A stretch of 49,432 nt of DNA, taken from contig NZ_BIMA01000050.1 of NCBI RefSeq assembly GCF_004000845.1, forward strand, positions 1 through 49,432. Direction: 5' to 3'. The translations under genes and the position numbers were made by a program. Positions 17,332-24,912 of the stretch are shown piece after piece. Every line of letters starts with the position of its first letter. The stretch's first letter is position 1. Below the pieces are notes generated by a model. That model was given only the letters and a program-made list of their open reading frames with translations. It was not told the origin of the DNA and searched no databases. Source of the stretch: Paenibacillus koleovorans NBRC 103111 (GTDB lineage Bacteria > Bacillota > Bacilli > Paenibacillales > NBRC-103111).

Positions 17332-19011
17332 CTAACGGATCGTCAGATGCTCGGCGATTGGCCCCAGCACGAGGGCAGGCAAGAACGTCAACGCCCCGAT
17401 GATAAGCACGACCCCGACCAGTATGCCGACAAACAGCCCATTATCCGTACGAAAAGTGCCGATCGTCTCCGGAACCCACATTTTCCGCTGCATCGACCCG
17501 GCCACCGCCAGCAACGCGATCATCGACACGTAACGTCCGAACAACATCACAAGCCCCGTCGAAATGTTCCAAAACGGCGTATTGTCGCCCAACCCCTCGA
17601 AGCCCGAGCCGTTGTTCGCCGCGGATGAGACGTACTCATACAGCACCTGCGAAATGCCGTGGAAGCCCGGATTCGTGATTGCCGCCCGCCCCGACTCCGC
17701 AGCTAATGCCAACGCCGCAGGCGCCAATATAATGAAGGGATGCATCAAAATTGCGATCGCGATCAGCTTCATCTCCCGCGGCTCGATCTTGCGTCCGAGA
17801 AACTCCGGCGTCCGCCCGACCATCAGCCCGCACAGGAACACCGCCAGCATCGCGTACATCAGCATGTTGACGAGCCCGACTCCTTTTCCGCCGAACACGC
17901 AGTTCAGCATCATCAGCGCGAAAGGAGTGATTCCACCCAGCGGGGTAAGCGTATCGTGCATATTGTTGACCGATCCGGTCGTCGCAGCCGTCGTTACCGT
18001 TGTGAACAAGGACGATTGCGCGATGCCGAAACGCACTTCCTTGCCCTCCATGCTGCCCTGCGACGCGTCGACGTCCAGCCGATTCAGCACCGGATTGCCA
18101 TTCGTTTCCGCCGCATAGACGAGCGACAGGAACAGGACGAATATGATCATCATGCCGGAGAAAATAACCCAGCCTTGCTTGCGGCTCCTCGCGAACAGCC
18201 CGTACGTGTAAGGCAGCGCAGCCGACAGCACCCACATCGACAGGATCTCGATTACGTTGGTCAACGGACTTGGATTTTCAAAAGGATGCGCCGAATTGAC
18301 GCCGAAGAACCCGCCACCATTGGTGCCGATGTGCTTGATGGACTCCAGCGCCGCGACCGGCCCGATGGCGATTTGCTGCCCTTGCCCTTCCAGCCCGGCG
18401 ACCGTCAGCGTAGGCTTGAGCGTCATAGGCACACGGAGCGCCACCAGCAGCAGCGTCACTACAAAGGCGAACGGCAAAAACACCCGCGTATGCGCCTTGA
18501 CGAAATCCTCGTAGAAGTTGCCGATCGTGCTCCCTTTGCTCGTAATTCCTCGCACGAACGCCATCGCGATACAGAGCCCCGACGCCGCGGACGTGAACAT
18601 CATCATGGTGATGACGATCATTTGCGAGAAATAGGACAACCCCGACTCCCCGCTGTAGTGCTGCAAGTTCGTGTTGGTCATAAAGCTGATGATCGTGTTA
18701 AACGACAGCGTCTGCTCCATATTGCCGATCCCGTTCGGGTTAAACGGCAGCGCACTTTGCAGCCTTAGCAGCGCGTATCCGATAGCAACCAGCACGATGT
18801 TGGTCAGCAGGAAGCTAAGCGCGTACCCTTTCCAAGTCATGCCCCTCCGTTCCCGCAGCCCGATCAGCGCGAAAATCGGCCGTTCCGCCCAGGCAAACCA
18901 GAGGTCCGTTCCATTGGTCTCATTGCGGAACACGTTATACAAGTAAGTCCCTACCGGCTTGACGAGCAGCACCAGCAGGACGACGACGACGGCAATTTGC
19001 AAAATGCCCAT
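17332..19011 (-). CDS. kdpA: Potassium-transporting ATPase subunit A (K+ channel-like)
   Basis: 559 residues, normal length, about ten membrane spans. It forms the K+-selective pore of the Kdp pump. Pore motifs of the four repeats can be read: TNTNLQHYSGESG, GTNGGGFFGVNSAHPFENP, ATTGSVNNMHDTLTPLGG and ANNGSGFEGLGDN. GGGAGGA lies about 10 bases before the ATG. It is preceded by two very short frames, one KdpF-like in part, and the whole unit is placed behind two c-di-AMP riboswitches. Confidence 0.98.
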   Translation of the reverse strand: MGILQIAVVVVLLVLLVKPVGTYLYNVFRNETNGTDLWFAWAERPIFALIGLRERRGMTWKGYALSFLLTNIVLVAIGYALLRLQSALPFNPNGIGNMEQTLSFNTIISFMTNTNLQHYSGESGLSYFSQMIVITMMMFTSAASGLCIAMAFVRGITSKGSTIGNFYEDFVKAHTRVFLPFAFVVTLLLVALRVPMTLKPTLTVAGLEGQGQQIAIGPVAALESIKHIGTNGGGFFGVNSAHPFENPSPLTNVIEILSMWVLSAALPYTYGLFARSRKQGWVIFSGMMIIFVLFLSLVYAAETNGNPVLNRLDVDASQGSMEGKEVRFGIAQSSLFTTVTTAATTGSVNNMHDTLTPLGGITPFALMMLNCVFGGKGVGLVNMLMYAMLAVFLCGLMVGRTPEFLGRKIEPREMKLIAIAILMHPFIILAPAALALAAESGRAAITNPGFHGISQVLYEYVSSAANNGSGFEGLGDNTPFWNISTGLVMLFGRYVSMIALLAVAGSMQRKMWVPETIGTFRTDNGLFVGILVGVVLIIGALTFLPALVLGPIAEHLTIR

Positions 19012-19043
19012 CCTAAATTCGAATCCTCCCTCAGCCTGCCGCT

Positions 19044-19076
19044 AAATTTTTCCGGATGGATCAAGGCGTGCATCAT
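19044..19076 (-). pseudogene. Remnant of kdpF
   Basis: A frame starting at ATG 19076, overlapping the stop of the preceding small gene, reads MMHALIHPEKF. KdpF, the single-span Kdp stabiliser, normally ends with a Y-A-L-[LI]-x-P-E-[KR]-F motif just before kdpA, so the tail is matched but the membrane span is absent, as if deleted. The frame continues without a stop into kdpA (to about 18951). Remnant status is inference from a short motif. Confidence 0.35.
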
Positions 19077-19183
19077 CTGCAGTCCCCTCCCGAGTCTTCG
19101 ACAACCCGGCCGCACCAAGCCGCGAATCCGGCGAACAGGGCATACCCTACCGCCAGCATGGCGAGCATTGCCAGATCCCACAT
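19073..19183 (-). CDS. Small kdp-operon membrane protein
   Basis: A 36-residue protein starting with ATG at 19183 behind an excellent ribosome binding site (AGGAGG, 8 bases). It consists of one hydrophobic helix (MWDLAMLAMLAVGYALFAGF) ending in AAWCGRVVEDSGGD. Small one-span proteins with a Cys-x-Arg-like end are known next to kdpF/kdpA in several phyla; it does not carry the KdpF end motif. It probably stabilises or assembles with the pump (inference). Confidence 0.6.
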   Translation of the reverse strand: MWDLAMLAMLAVGYALFAGFAAWCGRVVEDSGGDCR

Positions 19184-19225
19184 CGTATTGTCCTCCTGTA
19201 AAATGAAGTTACGCTCAGATGTTAC

Positions 19226-19636
19226 CTACCGGACTAGCGAATCCAGCAGAAACGGCACGTTCTCGGTATTCGAATGCACCACGTAGTTCGCTCCGAGCCC
19301 TTTATAAATGAGGCGGGGCTGCTGCGAGCGAGTGACGACCGTAATCGGCTCCGACGTCCACATCCGGCAAATCTGAATGAATCGGCAGCTCAAGACGAGG
19401 CTACTCTCGAATAAAACGACCTTTCCTATGGGAAAAGGAGGGATCAGCCAAGTACTTTCATCGGTAGTATCCACTACCACTATTTTCTTTACACCTAATG
19501 CTTCCCACTTCTCGATTTCCTTGGCGCTGTTGGTTAGCGCGGCCACGGACGCTTTGTGTGCGACCAGTTGCCGCAGGAATTGCTCCCCCGCGCGATGCGG
19601 CGCCGAAACCAACAGACATGCGGATGGTTTCTCCAT
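19226..19636 (-). CDS. Unknown 136-residue protein, first gene of the kdp operon
   Basis: Start at ATG 19636, chosen because AGGAGGAG lies 9 bases upstream; the open frame up to 19678 runs into the leader terminator. The protein has alternating beta strands and helices, reading like one Rossmann-type half: SACLLVSAPHRAGEQFLRQL, KKIVVVDTTDE, GKVVLFESSLVLS, EPITVVTRSQQPRLIYKGLG. A glycine-rich nucleotide loop is not obvious. As first gene behind two c-di-AMP riboswitches and before kdpA it likely acts in K+ homeostasis, perhaps as regulatory subunit of the pump. The family is not recognised. Confidence 0.6.
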   Translation of the reverse strand: MEKPSACLLVSAPHRAGEQFLRQLVAHKASVAALTNSAKEIEKWEALGVKKIVVVDTTDESTWLIPPFPIGKVVLFESSLVLSCRFIQICRMWTSEPITVVTRSQQPRLIYKGLGANYVVHSNTENVPFLLDSLVR

Positions 19637-19676
19637 GTTCGTTCTTCTCCTCCTGATGATAGAAGGGACGATCCAC

Positions 19677-19720
19677 AAAAAAAGAAGCCGGAGAGGAGAC
19701 AGCGCTCCTCCCGCGACTTC
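19677..19720 (-). terminator. Terminator of the gene-proximal c-di-AMP riboswitch
   Basis: On the minus strand GAAGTCGCGGGAGGAG pairs imperfectly with CTCCTCTCCGGCTTC and is followed by seven T. It lies between the second riboswitch and the first gene of the kdp operon, as expected for a ligand-controlled off switch. Confidence 0.7.
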
Positions 19721-19763
19721 CCGGGCATAGCGGAATAAACCCGCCCTGCCGAGTGCCCGCGAT

Positions 19764-19945
19764 CGTTGCCTCTCCCTTACGCTTACGAGGTTAGCTGTCG
19801 GATTCGGGCGAGAGAGTCGCCCTACCTGGGGTGCGGCGGATCCGCATGCGGATGCGGACTTGAGGATGCCGTTCCCGAGGATTCACCCCTTGGAGCCGCT
19901 TAAGTCGGCAGCGTCCGGTGGGTCCCCCGTTCCTTTTTTCCATGC
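19764..19945 (-). ncRNA. c-di-AMP riboswitch (ydaO/yuaA), gene-proximal copy
   Basis: Read on the minus strand the stretch contains the conserved elements of the ydaO class in order: GGGGGACCCACCGG, AGGGGTGAATCCTCGG, GTAGGGCGACTCTC and the hallmark 3' part CCGAATCCGACAGCTAACCT followed by CGTAAGCG. The class binds cyclic di-AMP and usually turns off K+ uptake and cell-wall genes when the ligand is abundant. It sits about 130-310 bases before the first kdp-operon gene with a terminator in between. Confidence 0.9.
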
Positions 19946-20011
19946 CAGGATTCAGCGAAAACATTTCAAATGAAATCCAGTTATTGCCCCATTTTCACGA
20001 ATGAACACAGC

Positions 20012-20041
20012 AAAAAACCACAGAGGCCTGAGCCCTGTGGT
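20012..20041 (-). terminator. Terminator of the distal c-di-AMP riboswitch
   Basis: On the minus strand ACCACAG pairs with CTGTGGT across an 11-base loop that itself can fold (GGCTCAGGCCT), followed by six T. It separates the two riboswitches, so each has its own expression platform. Confidence 0.85.
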
Positions 20042-20065
20042 CGTCAACCGATCACAAGCACCATC

Positions 20066-20252
20066 ATCCTCTCTCCCTATCGCCTACGAGGTTAGCTGAC
20101 GGATTCGGACGGTGAGAGTCGCCCTACCCGAACCGGAGTCCATGGTCTCCTGATTCGGGATTCACCCCTGCGGCTTCGCCGACGGCTCTCACACCGTCCT
20201 GCTGCACCGCTGTTGGTTCCCCCGCTTTCCGTGACGAGCACGGAAATTAAGC
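20066..20252 (-). ncRNA. c-di-AMP riboswitch (ydaO/yuaA), promoter-proximal copy
   Basis: Second complete member of the same class on the minus strand: TTAATTTCCGTGCTCGTCAC, CGGGGGAACCAACAGCGG, CAGGGGTGAATCCCGAATC, GTAGGGCGACTCTCACC and the hallmark CCGAATCCGTCAGCTAACCT followed by CGTAGGCG. It is the first element of the kdp-operon transcript, about 45 bases after the predicted promoter, and differs from the other copy in all variable stems, so it is not a recent duplication. Confidence 0.92.
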
Positions 20253-20292
20253 GCCGCAACCGATTGTTCGGCTGCTCACTTGCATGAATCGT

Positions 20293-20321
20293 ATGTTACG
20301 CCTGCGCTCGAGAGCTGTAAA
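20293..20321 (-). promoter_or_regulatory. Predicted promoter of the kdp operon leader
   Basis: On the minus strand TTTACA (20321-20316) and TAACAT (20298-20293) are spaced by 17 bases, upstream of the first riboswitch. Confidence 0.55.
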
Positions 20322-20747
20322 GGGAACCCGCACTCGATAGGAAGTCACAATCGACCGTGCTTCCTCCGCTTGATCGTGGAAACTCTCGAATACTCTTTGA
20401 TGCTTTATTTTTCGTTGGTTTTCTTATTTTTTACGAAAATAGATGAGATTGAGAGCTAGCAGCTGAATAATGAAGGAGCGGGGTCCGTGATTACGCTTTC
20501 ACTTCCCGAAATCGGCCGAAAATCAAGGAATACCAGCGATTCCCGTTTTTTACAAGGCGCCTCCGCGGACGTATGATCAGGATCAAGCTCGAACCGGGTT
20601 TGTTAGGCGTTTATTTAAAGAAGGAGTGCGACACACTATTATGAAGCAAGCGCCTAGCGTGGATCATTTGGATGTTTACTTTTTTCATAGAGTGGATGCG
20701 GGGAGCACCGTATTATTGAGATTAACTTGCGAAGGAGCCCACCCCAG
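20322..20747. other. Divergent intergenic region between kdp leader and kdpD-like gene
   Basis: Holds no recognised gene. An open frame of 48 codons (ATG 20641) overlaps the start of the kdpD-like gene in another frame, but its AAGGAG is 14 bases away and the product is unlike anything known, so it is not called. A promoter for the kdpD-like gene must lie here, but no convincing -35/-10 pair was found. Confidence 0.3.
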
Positions 20748-23123
20748 ATGTCCCATTTTCGCCGCAAAACGCCGGAAGAGCTGTTGAAATCGATCTATAA
20801 GCTGCATGCCGGCCGGCTGAAGGTGTTCATCGGGGCGGTGAGCGGCTCGGGCAAGACGTACCATATGCTGCGAGAGGGCCGACATCTGCGAGAGCAAGGC
20901 ATCGACGTCGTGATCTGCGCCGTCTCGACCTTGCAGCGCCCCGAGACGGTGGAGCAGCTCGGCAGCCTGGAGCGCGTGCCTAGCATCCGCTGGACCAAGG
21001 ACGGCGTCGAGCGCAAGGACTTGAACCTCGACGAGCTGGTGAAGCGCAATCCGGAGGTCGTGCTGGTCGACGGACTCGCCCATCGCAACCGGCCGGAGGC
21101 CAGGTTCCCGACGCGGCTCGAGGATATCCGCTATTTGCTCGGCCAAGGGATCAGCGTCATGACGACGGTCAACGTATATGAACTCGAAGGAGTAGCCGAG
21201 CTAGCGCACAAGCTGACCGGCCTCGTCGTAGAGGAGACAGTGCCGGAGGAGGCGCTGGAGCTGGCCGACGAGGTCCGGCTCATCGACGCGACGCCGCAGT
21301 CGCTGCTGCAGCGCCTGTCGGAAGGCCACCTGCAGCATACGAAGACACCCGCGCTATTCCAGCGCGGGAATCTCGCGATTCTGCGGGAGCTGGCGCTGCG
21401 GCTCATGGCCGAGGGCGTGAACGAGACGCTCGCCAAACACCGCGAGGAGGAAGGGCTGATCGGCCCTTCCGGGGCGGCGGAACGCATCCTGGTCTCCGTG
21501 CAGTACCACTGGAACGGCTCCATTCATATTCGCCGCGGCCAACAGATCGCCAAACGATTGAACGGCGACATGGTCGTCATTACGTTCGTGAACAAACGCC
21601 GGGCGCTCTCGAATGACGCCGCCGCCTTCCGGCGCTCGATTGTGAAGCTCGTCGAGAAGCTCGAGGTTTCGTTCGAGGAGCTCCCTCTCCGCTCGCGCCG
21701 CCTGTTGCCGACGGATCTTGTACGTCATGCCCTCCGCCACAACGTGACCCGGCTGGTGCTCGGCCATTCCAAGCAAACCCGCTGGCAAGAGCTTTGGCAG
21801 GGCTCGATCGTGAACGACATTCTGAAGAAAACGCGCAACATCGACGTCTTCCTCGTCGCCGATCGGGCGGAGCATCAGGGCGAGCGGATTATGCCGGCAA
21901 AGGTTCGAGACGCGCAGCGGCAAGGGCCGAGAGACGGGGTATCGACTGCCGGGGATGTATACCGTCGGCTCAGTACGGACGAGGTTGAGGAGAAGATCGG
22001 CCAGCTGCGCCGCGGCACGTTCAAGGTGTATATCGGCGCCGCTCCGGGGGTTGGCAAGACGTACACTATGCTGCGGGAAGGCAACTATTTGCTGAAGAAA
22101 GGCATCGACGTCGTTATCGGCTTGCTCGAGGCACATGGACGGCGGGAAACAGCGGAGCAGGCCGGCGATCTCCCGCTCATCCCCCGTTTGCAGACGGTCT
22201 ATAGCGGCGTGACGCTGGAAGAGATGGACGTGGACCGCATTCTGGAGCGGAATCCCGAGGTCGTGCTGGTCGACGAGCTGGCGCATACGAACGTGCCGGG
22301 GAGCCGGCGGAAGAAGCGGTACGAGGATGTCGTGAAGCTGCTGGAGGCCGGCATCTCCGTCATATCGACGGTCAATGTGCAGCATCTTGAGAGCTTGAAC
22401 GATGCGGTCGAGCAAATCACCGGGGTCCGTGTCCGCGAGACGGTGCCGGACTTCATGCTGCGCATGGCCGACGAGGTGGAGCTGATCGACGTGGCGCCTC
22501 AGACGCTGCAGGATCGGCTGCGCGCGGGCAAAGTGTACGCGATGGAGAAAGTCGAGCAGGCGCTGGAGCATTTCTTCAAAACCGGGAACCTCATTGCGTT
22601 GCGGGAGCTGGCGCTTCGGGAAATAGCCGACGATGTCGACGAGCGGCTGGAGTCGTGGCAGCGGCGGAATTCGCTGCGGGGGCCGTGGCGGCGAGAGGAA
22701 GTGATCTTCGTCTGCGTCAAGGGCATAAGCGCGAATGCGGAGCGATTGGTGCGGCGCGGCTTCCGGATCGCCTATCGGCTGAAGGCGCGCTGGGTTGTCG
22801 CTTATGTGCAGGACAGCCGTGCGAGGCTGTCGGCGGAGCAGAAGCGCAAGCTGGACTGCATCCAGGATCTGACTACCCGGCTGGGCGGGACGTTCGAGGT
22901 GCACGAAGCCGGCTCCAAACGGGAAGCGGCGGAGCTTATACAGCAGAAGGCCGATGCCTACAAGGCGACACAGCTGATCATCGGACAATCGTCCGGCGGC
23001 AAGCGTTGGTGGAGCCGGCTGTTCTCCGGGTCGGTCGTGCAGCCGCTGCTGCGCAGCGCCCGACATATGGATGTGCTCGTGGTGGCGGATTTCGATCCGA
23101 ATGTGAGCGTGGATGAGCGGTAA
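20748..23123 (+). CDS. Kinase-less KdpD-like sensor with two KdpD-N/USP halves
   Basis: About 791 residues from ATG 20748 (GAAGGAG 10 bases upstream; a TTG 21 bases earlier is less likely). The protein is an internal duplication. Each half has the KdpD N-terminal ATP-binding domain and a universal-stress-protein domain. Half 1: Walker A GAVSGSGKTYHML (about residue 35), LVDGLAHRNRP, USP from about 245. Half 2: canonical GAAPGVGKTYTML (about 428), LVDELAHTNVP, USP from about 650. Normal KdpD continues with four membrane spans, GAF and a histidine kinase; all are missing and no kdpE is in the window. In half 1 the Walker B-type DELAHTN has become DGLAHRN, suggesting loss of catalysis. KdpD USP domains bind c-di-AMP in staphylococci, so a ligand-sensing role with the adjacent Kdp pump is likely. 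Confidence 0.9.
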   Translation: MSHFRRKTPEELLKSIYKLHAGRLKVFIGAVSGSGKTYHMLREGRHLREQGIDVVICAVSTLQRPETVEQLGSLERVPSIRWTKDGVERKDLNLDELVKRNPEVVLVDGLAHRNRPEARFPTRLEDIRYLLGQGISVMTTVNVYELEGVAELAHKLTGLVVEETVPEEALELADEVRLIDATPQSLLQRLSEGHLQHTKTPALFQRGNLAILRELALRLMAEGVNETLAKHREEEGLIGPSGAAERILVSVQYHWNGSIHIRRGQQIAKRLNGDMVVITFVNKRRALSNDAAAFRRSIVKLVEKLEVSFEELPLRSRRLLPTDLVRHALRHNVTRLVLGHSKQTRWQELWQGSIVNDILKKTRNIDVFLVADRAEHQGERIMPAKVRDAQRQGPRDGVSTAGDVYRRLSTDEVEEKIGQLRRGTFKVYIGAAPGVGKTYTMLREGNYLLKKGIDVVIGLLEAHGRRETAEQAGDLPLIPRLQTVYSGVTLEEMDVDRILERNPEVVLVDELAHTNVPGSRRKKRYEDVVKLLEAGISVISTVNVQHLESLNDAVEQITGVRVRETVPDFMLRMADEVELIDVAPQTLQDRLRAGKVYAMEKVEQALEHFFKTGNLIALRELALREIADDVDERLESWQRRNSLRGPWRREEVIFVCVKGISANAERLVRRGFRIAYRLKARWVVAYVQDSRARLSAEQKRKLDCIQDLTTRLGGTFEVHEAGSKREAAELIQQKADAYKATQLIIGQSSGGKRWWSRLFSGSVVQPLLRSARHMDVLVVADFDPNVSVDER

Positions 23124-23147
23124 CGAACAGTAGCGTTGCACGTTACT

Positions 23148-24101
23148 CTACTTGAACCAGCCTTTGTTGCGAAACCAGAGGTACATGCCAAGCCCGATGC
23201 AAGCCATGACGGCGAGGGCGCCGAAGTAACCATACTGCCAGTTCAGCTCCGGCATATGGAGAAAATTCATCCCATAAATGCCCGCGATAAAGGTTAACGG
23301 CATGAATATTGTAGTGATTACGGTGAGCGTCTTCATGATATTGTTCATCCGGAACGAGTTCACGGAGATGAAATTGTCGCGGATGTCCGCCGTCATCTCC
23401 CGGTTCGCCTCGACCATCTCGGACAGCTTCATCAGGTGATCGTGCACGTCGCGGAAGTACGCCATATGAAGCTTGATCCCCTCAAGCTTCTCCGAGTTGA
23501 TGACCCGGTACAGCATGTCCCGCATCGGGATGATCGTCTTGCGGATCTTCAGCAGATCGGCGCGCAGCTCGAACACCTGCTCCATCATCTGATGCGACGT
23601 CATGCCCATCTCGTTGTTCTCCAAGCTGAGCAGATGGTCCTCGATCCGATAGACGCTCGGAAAATAGTAATCTACGATCTTATCGAACAGGATATACGCT
23701 GCGTAGAGCGGCCCTTTCTCCAACAGCTTGGCGTGGGCGGTCAGCTTGGCGCGGAATTCGTCGATCTCCTGATGCGGCTTCTTGTGATACGTCACGAGGT
23801 AGTTGGGCCCTAGAAAGACGTCGATCTCCTCCGCCTCGAGCGTCAGCCGGTTCAAGCTGTGCAGCACGAAGAAGATGTGGTCCTCGTACGGATCCATCTT
23901 CGGCCTCTGCAAGTAGTTGACACAATCCTCCACCGCCAGCGGGTGAAAGCGGAAATGCGTCTCCAGCTGCTTCGCCTCTTCCTCCGTCGGGCAGTCGAAG
24001 TCAACCCACACCCACTTGTGCTCCTGCTCGTGCAAGCTCTGTAACGTCGTTAAGTTCCCGATAGGCTTGGCGTGTTTGTCGATCGCTAGTACGTGAATCA
24101 T
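23148..24101 (-). CDS. corA: CorA-type magnesium/divalent metal transporter
   Basis: 317 residues, typical length. The long helical cytoplasmic N-terminal domain is followed by two C-terminal membrane spans; the signature YGMNF between them (AGIYGMNFLHMPELNWQYGY) forms the pore mouth. The family moves Mg2+ (some Co2+, Ni2+ or Zn2+) through a pentameric channel. AAAGGAG lies about 12 bases before the ATG. The gene begins only 22 bases after the PIN toxin gene on the same strand, so it may be read from the toxin-antitoxin promoter. It converges with the kdpD-like gene, 24 bases apart. Confidence 0.93.
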   Translation of the reverse strand: MIHVLAIDKHAKPIGNLTTLQSLHEQEHKWVWVDFDCPTEEEAKQLETHFRFHPLAVEDCVNYLQRPKMDPYEDHIFFVLHSLNRLTLEAEEIDVFLGPNYLVTYHKKPHQEIDEFRAKLTAHAKLLEKGPLYAAYILFDKIVDYYFPSVYRIEDHLLSLENNEMGMTSHQMMEQVFELRADLLKIRKTIIPMRDMLYRVINSEKLEGIKLHMAYFRDVHDHLMKLSEMVEANREMTADIRDNFISVNSFRMNNIMKTLTVITTIFMPLTFIAGIYGMNFLHMPELNWQYGYFGALAVMACIGLGMYLWFRNKGWFK

Positions 24102-24123
24102 GGCGGATGCGGGCTCCTTTAAC

Positions 24124-24525
24124 TTACTGCAGCGGATTGTGGAACTGAACGCCTTCGATGGTTTGGCCGACGGGTCCGTCTTCGGTCAGGATGACCGGGA
24201 TTCGATGGGTCATGGCGACCGCCCAGATCTGAGCGTCCCAGAAGCTCATCCGATGCTCTCGGACCGCTCGCAGCGCATGCTCGACTTGACCGACACTGAC
24301 CGGATATACCGTCATGATCTGGCTGTAAAGAGTGATTACGCGGCTAAGCCACCCAAGATCGCAGCCTTTGCGAATCATGACCGAGGCGAATTCAGATACA
24401 TTTTGCGTGGACAAACAAGCCTGGTGCCGGTATTCGTGCAACGTCTGGACCGCCCGCGCCTGCTTCTGCGGATCTGAGGGATCCCACGCATAGACCAGAA
24501 TGTTCGTATCAAGGAGTACGCTCAT
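24124..24525 (-). CDS. PIN-domain (VapC-like) toxin
   Basis: 133 residues, the usual size for PIN-domain RNases. Acidic metal-binding residues are in place: LLDTNILVYAWD at the N-terminus, QNVSEFASVM, and RMSFWDAQIWAVA followed by ILTEDGPVGQ. Such toxins cleave RNA and are held inactive by the antitoxin encoded just before. The ATG overlaps the antitoxin gene by 17 bases. The target RNA cannot be told from sequence. Confidence 0.9.
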   Translation of the reverse strand: MSVLLDTNILVYAWDPSDPQKQARAVQTLHEYRHQACLSTQNVSEFASVMIRKGCDLGWLSRVITLYSQIMTVYPVSVGQVEHALRAVREHRMSFWDAQIWAVAMTHRIPVILTEDGPVGQTIEGVQFHNPLQ

Positions 24526-24772
24526 GATCTCCTCCGAGCTTCCGGATTCTCGCGTCGTATTGCTCTTCCCGATTCCACTTCAAGTCCCGGACGGGCGATT
24601 GCTTCATCTCATTCAGCAGCTCGTTCCATGCGGCTTCATGGTCGCTCTTCTGCACCAAGTATTGCTCGATCCCCTCCCGAATAATCTCCGACTGGGGAAC
24701 GCCCTTCTCGTTGGCGATTTCCTGCAATCTACGGTTCATCTCTTCGGTTAGATAGATTTGTTTGCGAATCAT
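24509..24772 (-). CDS. Ribbon-helix-helix antitoxin
   Basis: 87 residues from the ATG at 24772, chosen because the protein then begins with the DNA-binding strand MIRKQIYLTEEMNRRLQEIA of the CopG/Arc fold; GAGGTGG lies about 9 bases upstream. The first 45 residues form the ribbon-helix-helix, the rest (MKQSPVRDLKWN) is the toxin-binding tail. These proteins repress their own promoter together with the toxin; a perfect palindrome over the promoter fits. Confidence 0.85.
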   Translation of the reverse strand: MIRKQIYLTEEMNRRLQEIANEKGVPQSEIIREGIEQYLVQKSDHEAAWNELLNEMKQSPVRDLKWNREEQYDARIRKLGGDHERTP

Positions 24773-24790
24773 CCCCAACACCACCTCTAG

Positions 24791-24830
24791 TAATGTATAC
24801 ATTATACATATACACCACATCGCAAGTCAA
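24791..24830 (-). promoter_or_regulatory. Toxin-antitoxin promoter with palindromic operator
   Basis: On the minus strand TTGACT (24830-24825) and TATAAT (24806-24801) are 18 bases apart. The perfect 14-bp palindrome TAATGTATACATTA (24791-24804) overlaps the -10 element, as expected for autorepression by the antitoxin. Confidence 0.8.
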
Positions 24831-24837
24831 GCACGCC

Positions 24838-24860
24838 AAAAACCGGCTAATCGCCGGTTT
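24838..24860 (-). terminator. Terminator of the sugar ABC operon
   Basis: On the minus strand AAACCGGC pairs with GCCGGTTT (loop of 5), followed by a short T run. It lies between the last permease gene and the toxin-antitoxin promoter. Confidence 0.6.
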
Positions 24861-24912
24861 GATGGGTTGTGAAGCTGGTAGTTTACGTCACCCCTGCGCC
24901 CCACGGCTTAGC

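Noticed and set aside
16681-17628. 315-codon plus-strand open frame across kdpB/kdpA
   Set aside because: Antisense shadow of two well-conserved pump genes, with His/Arg/Gln-rich composition.
20641-20787. 48-codon open frame before the kdpD-like gene
   Set aside because: Ribosome binding site too far (14 bases), unknown sequence, and overlap with the gene start in another frame.
21354-23141. 595-codon open frame opposite the kdpD-like gene
   Set aside because: High-GC shadow frame rich in Arg/His/Leu; the plus-strand protein shows duplicated known domains over the whole length.
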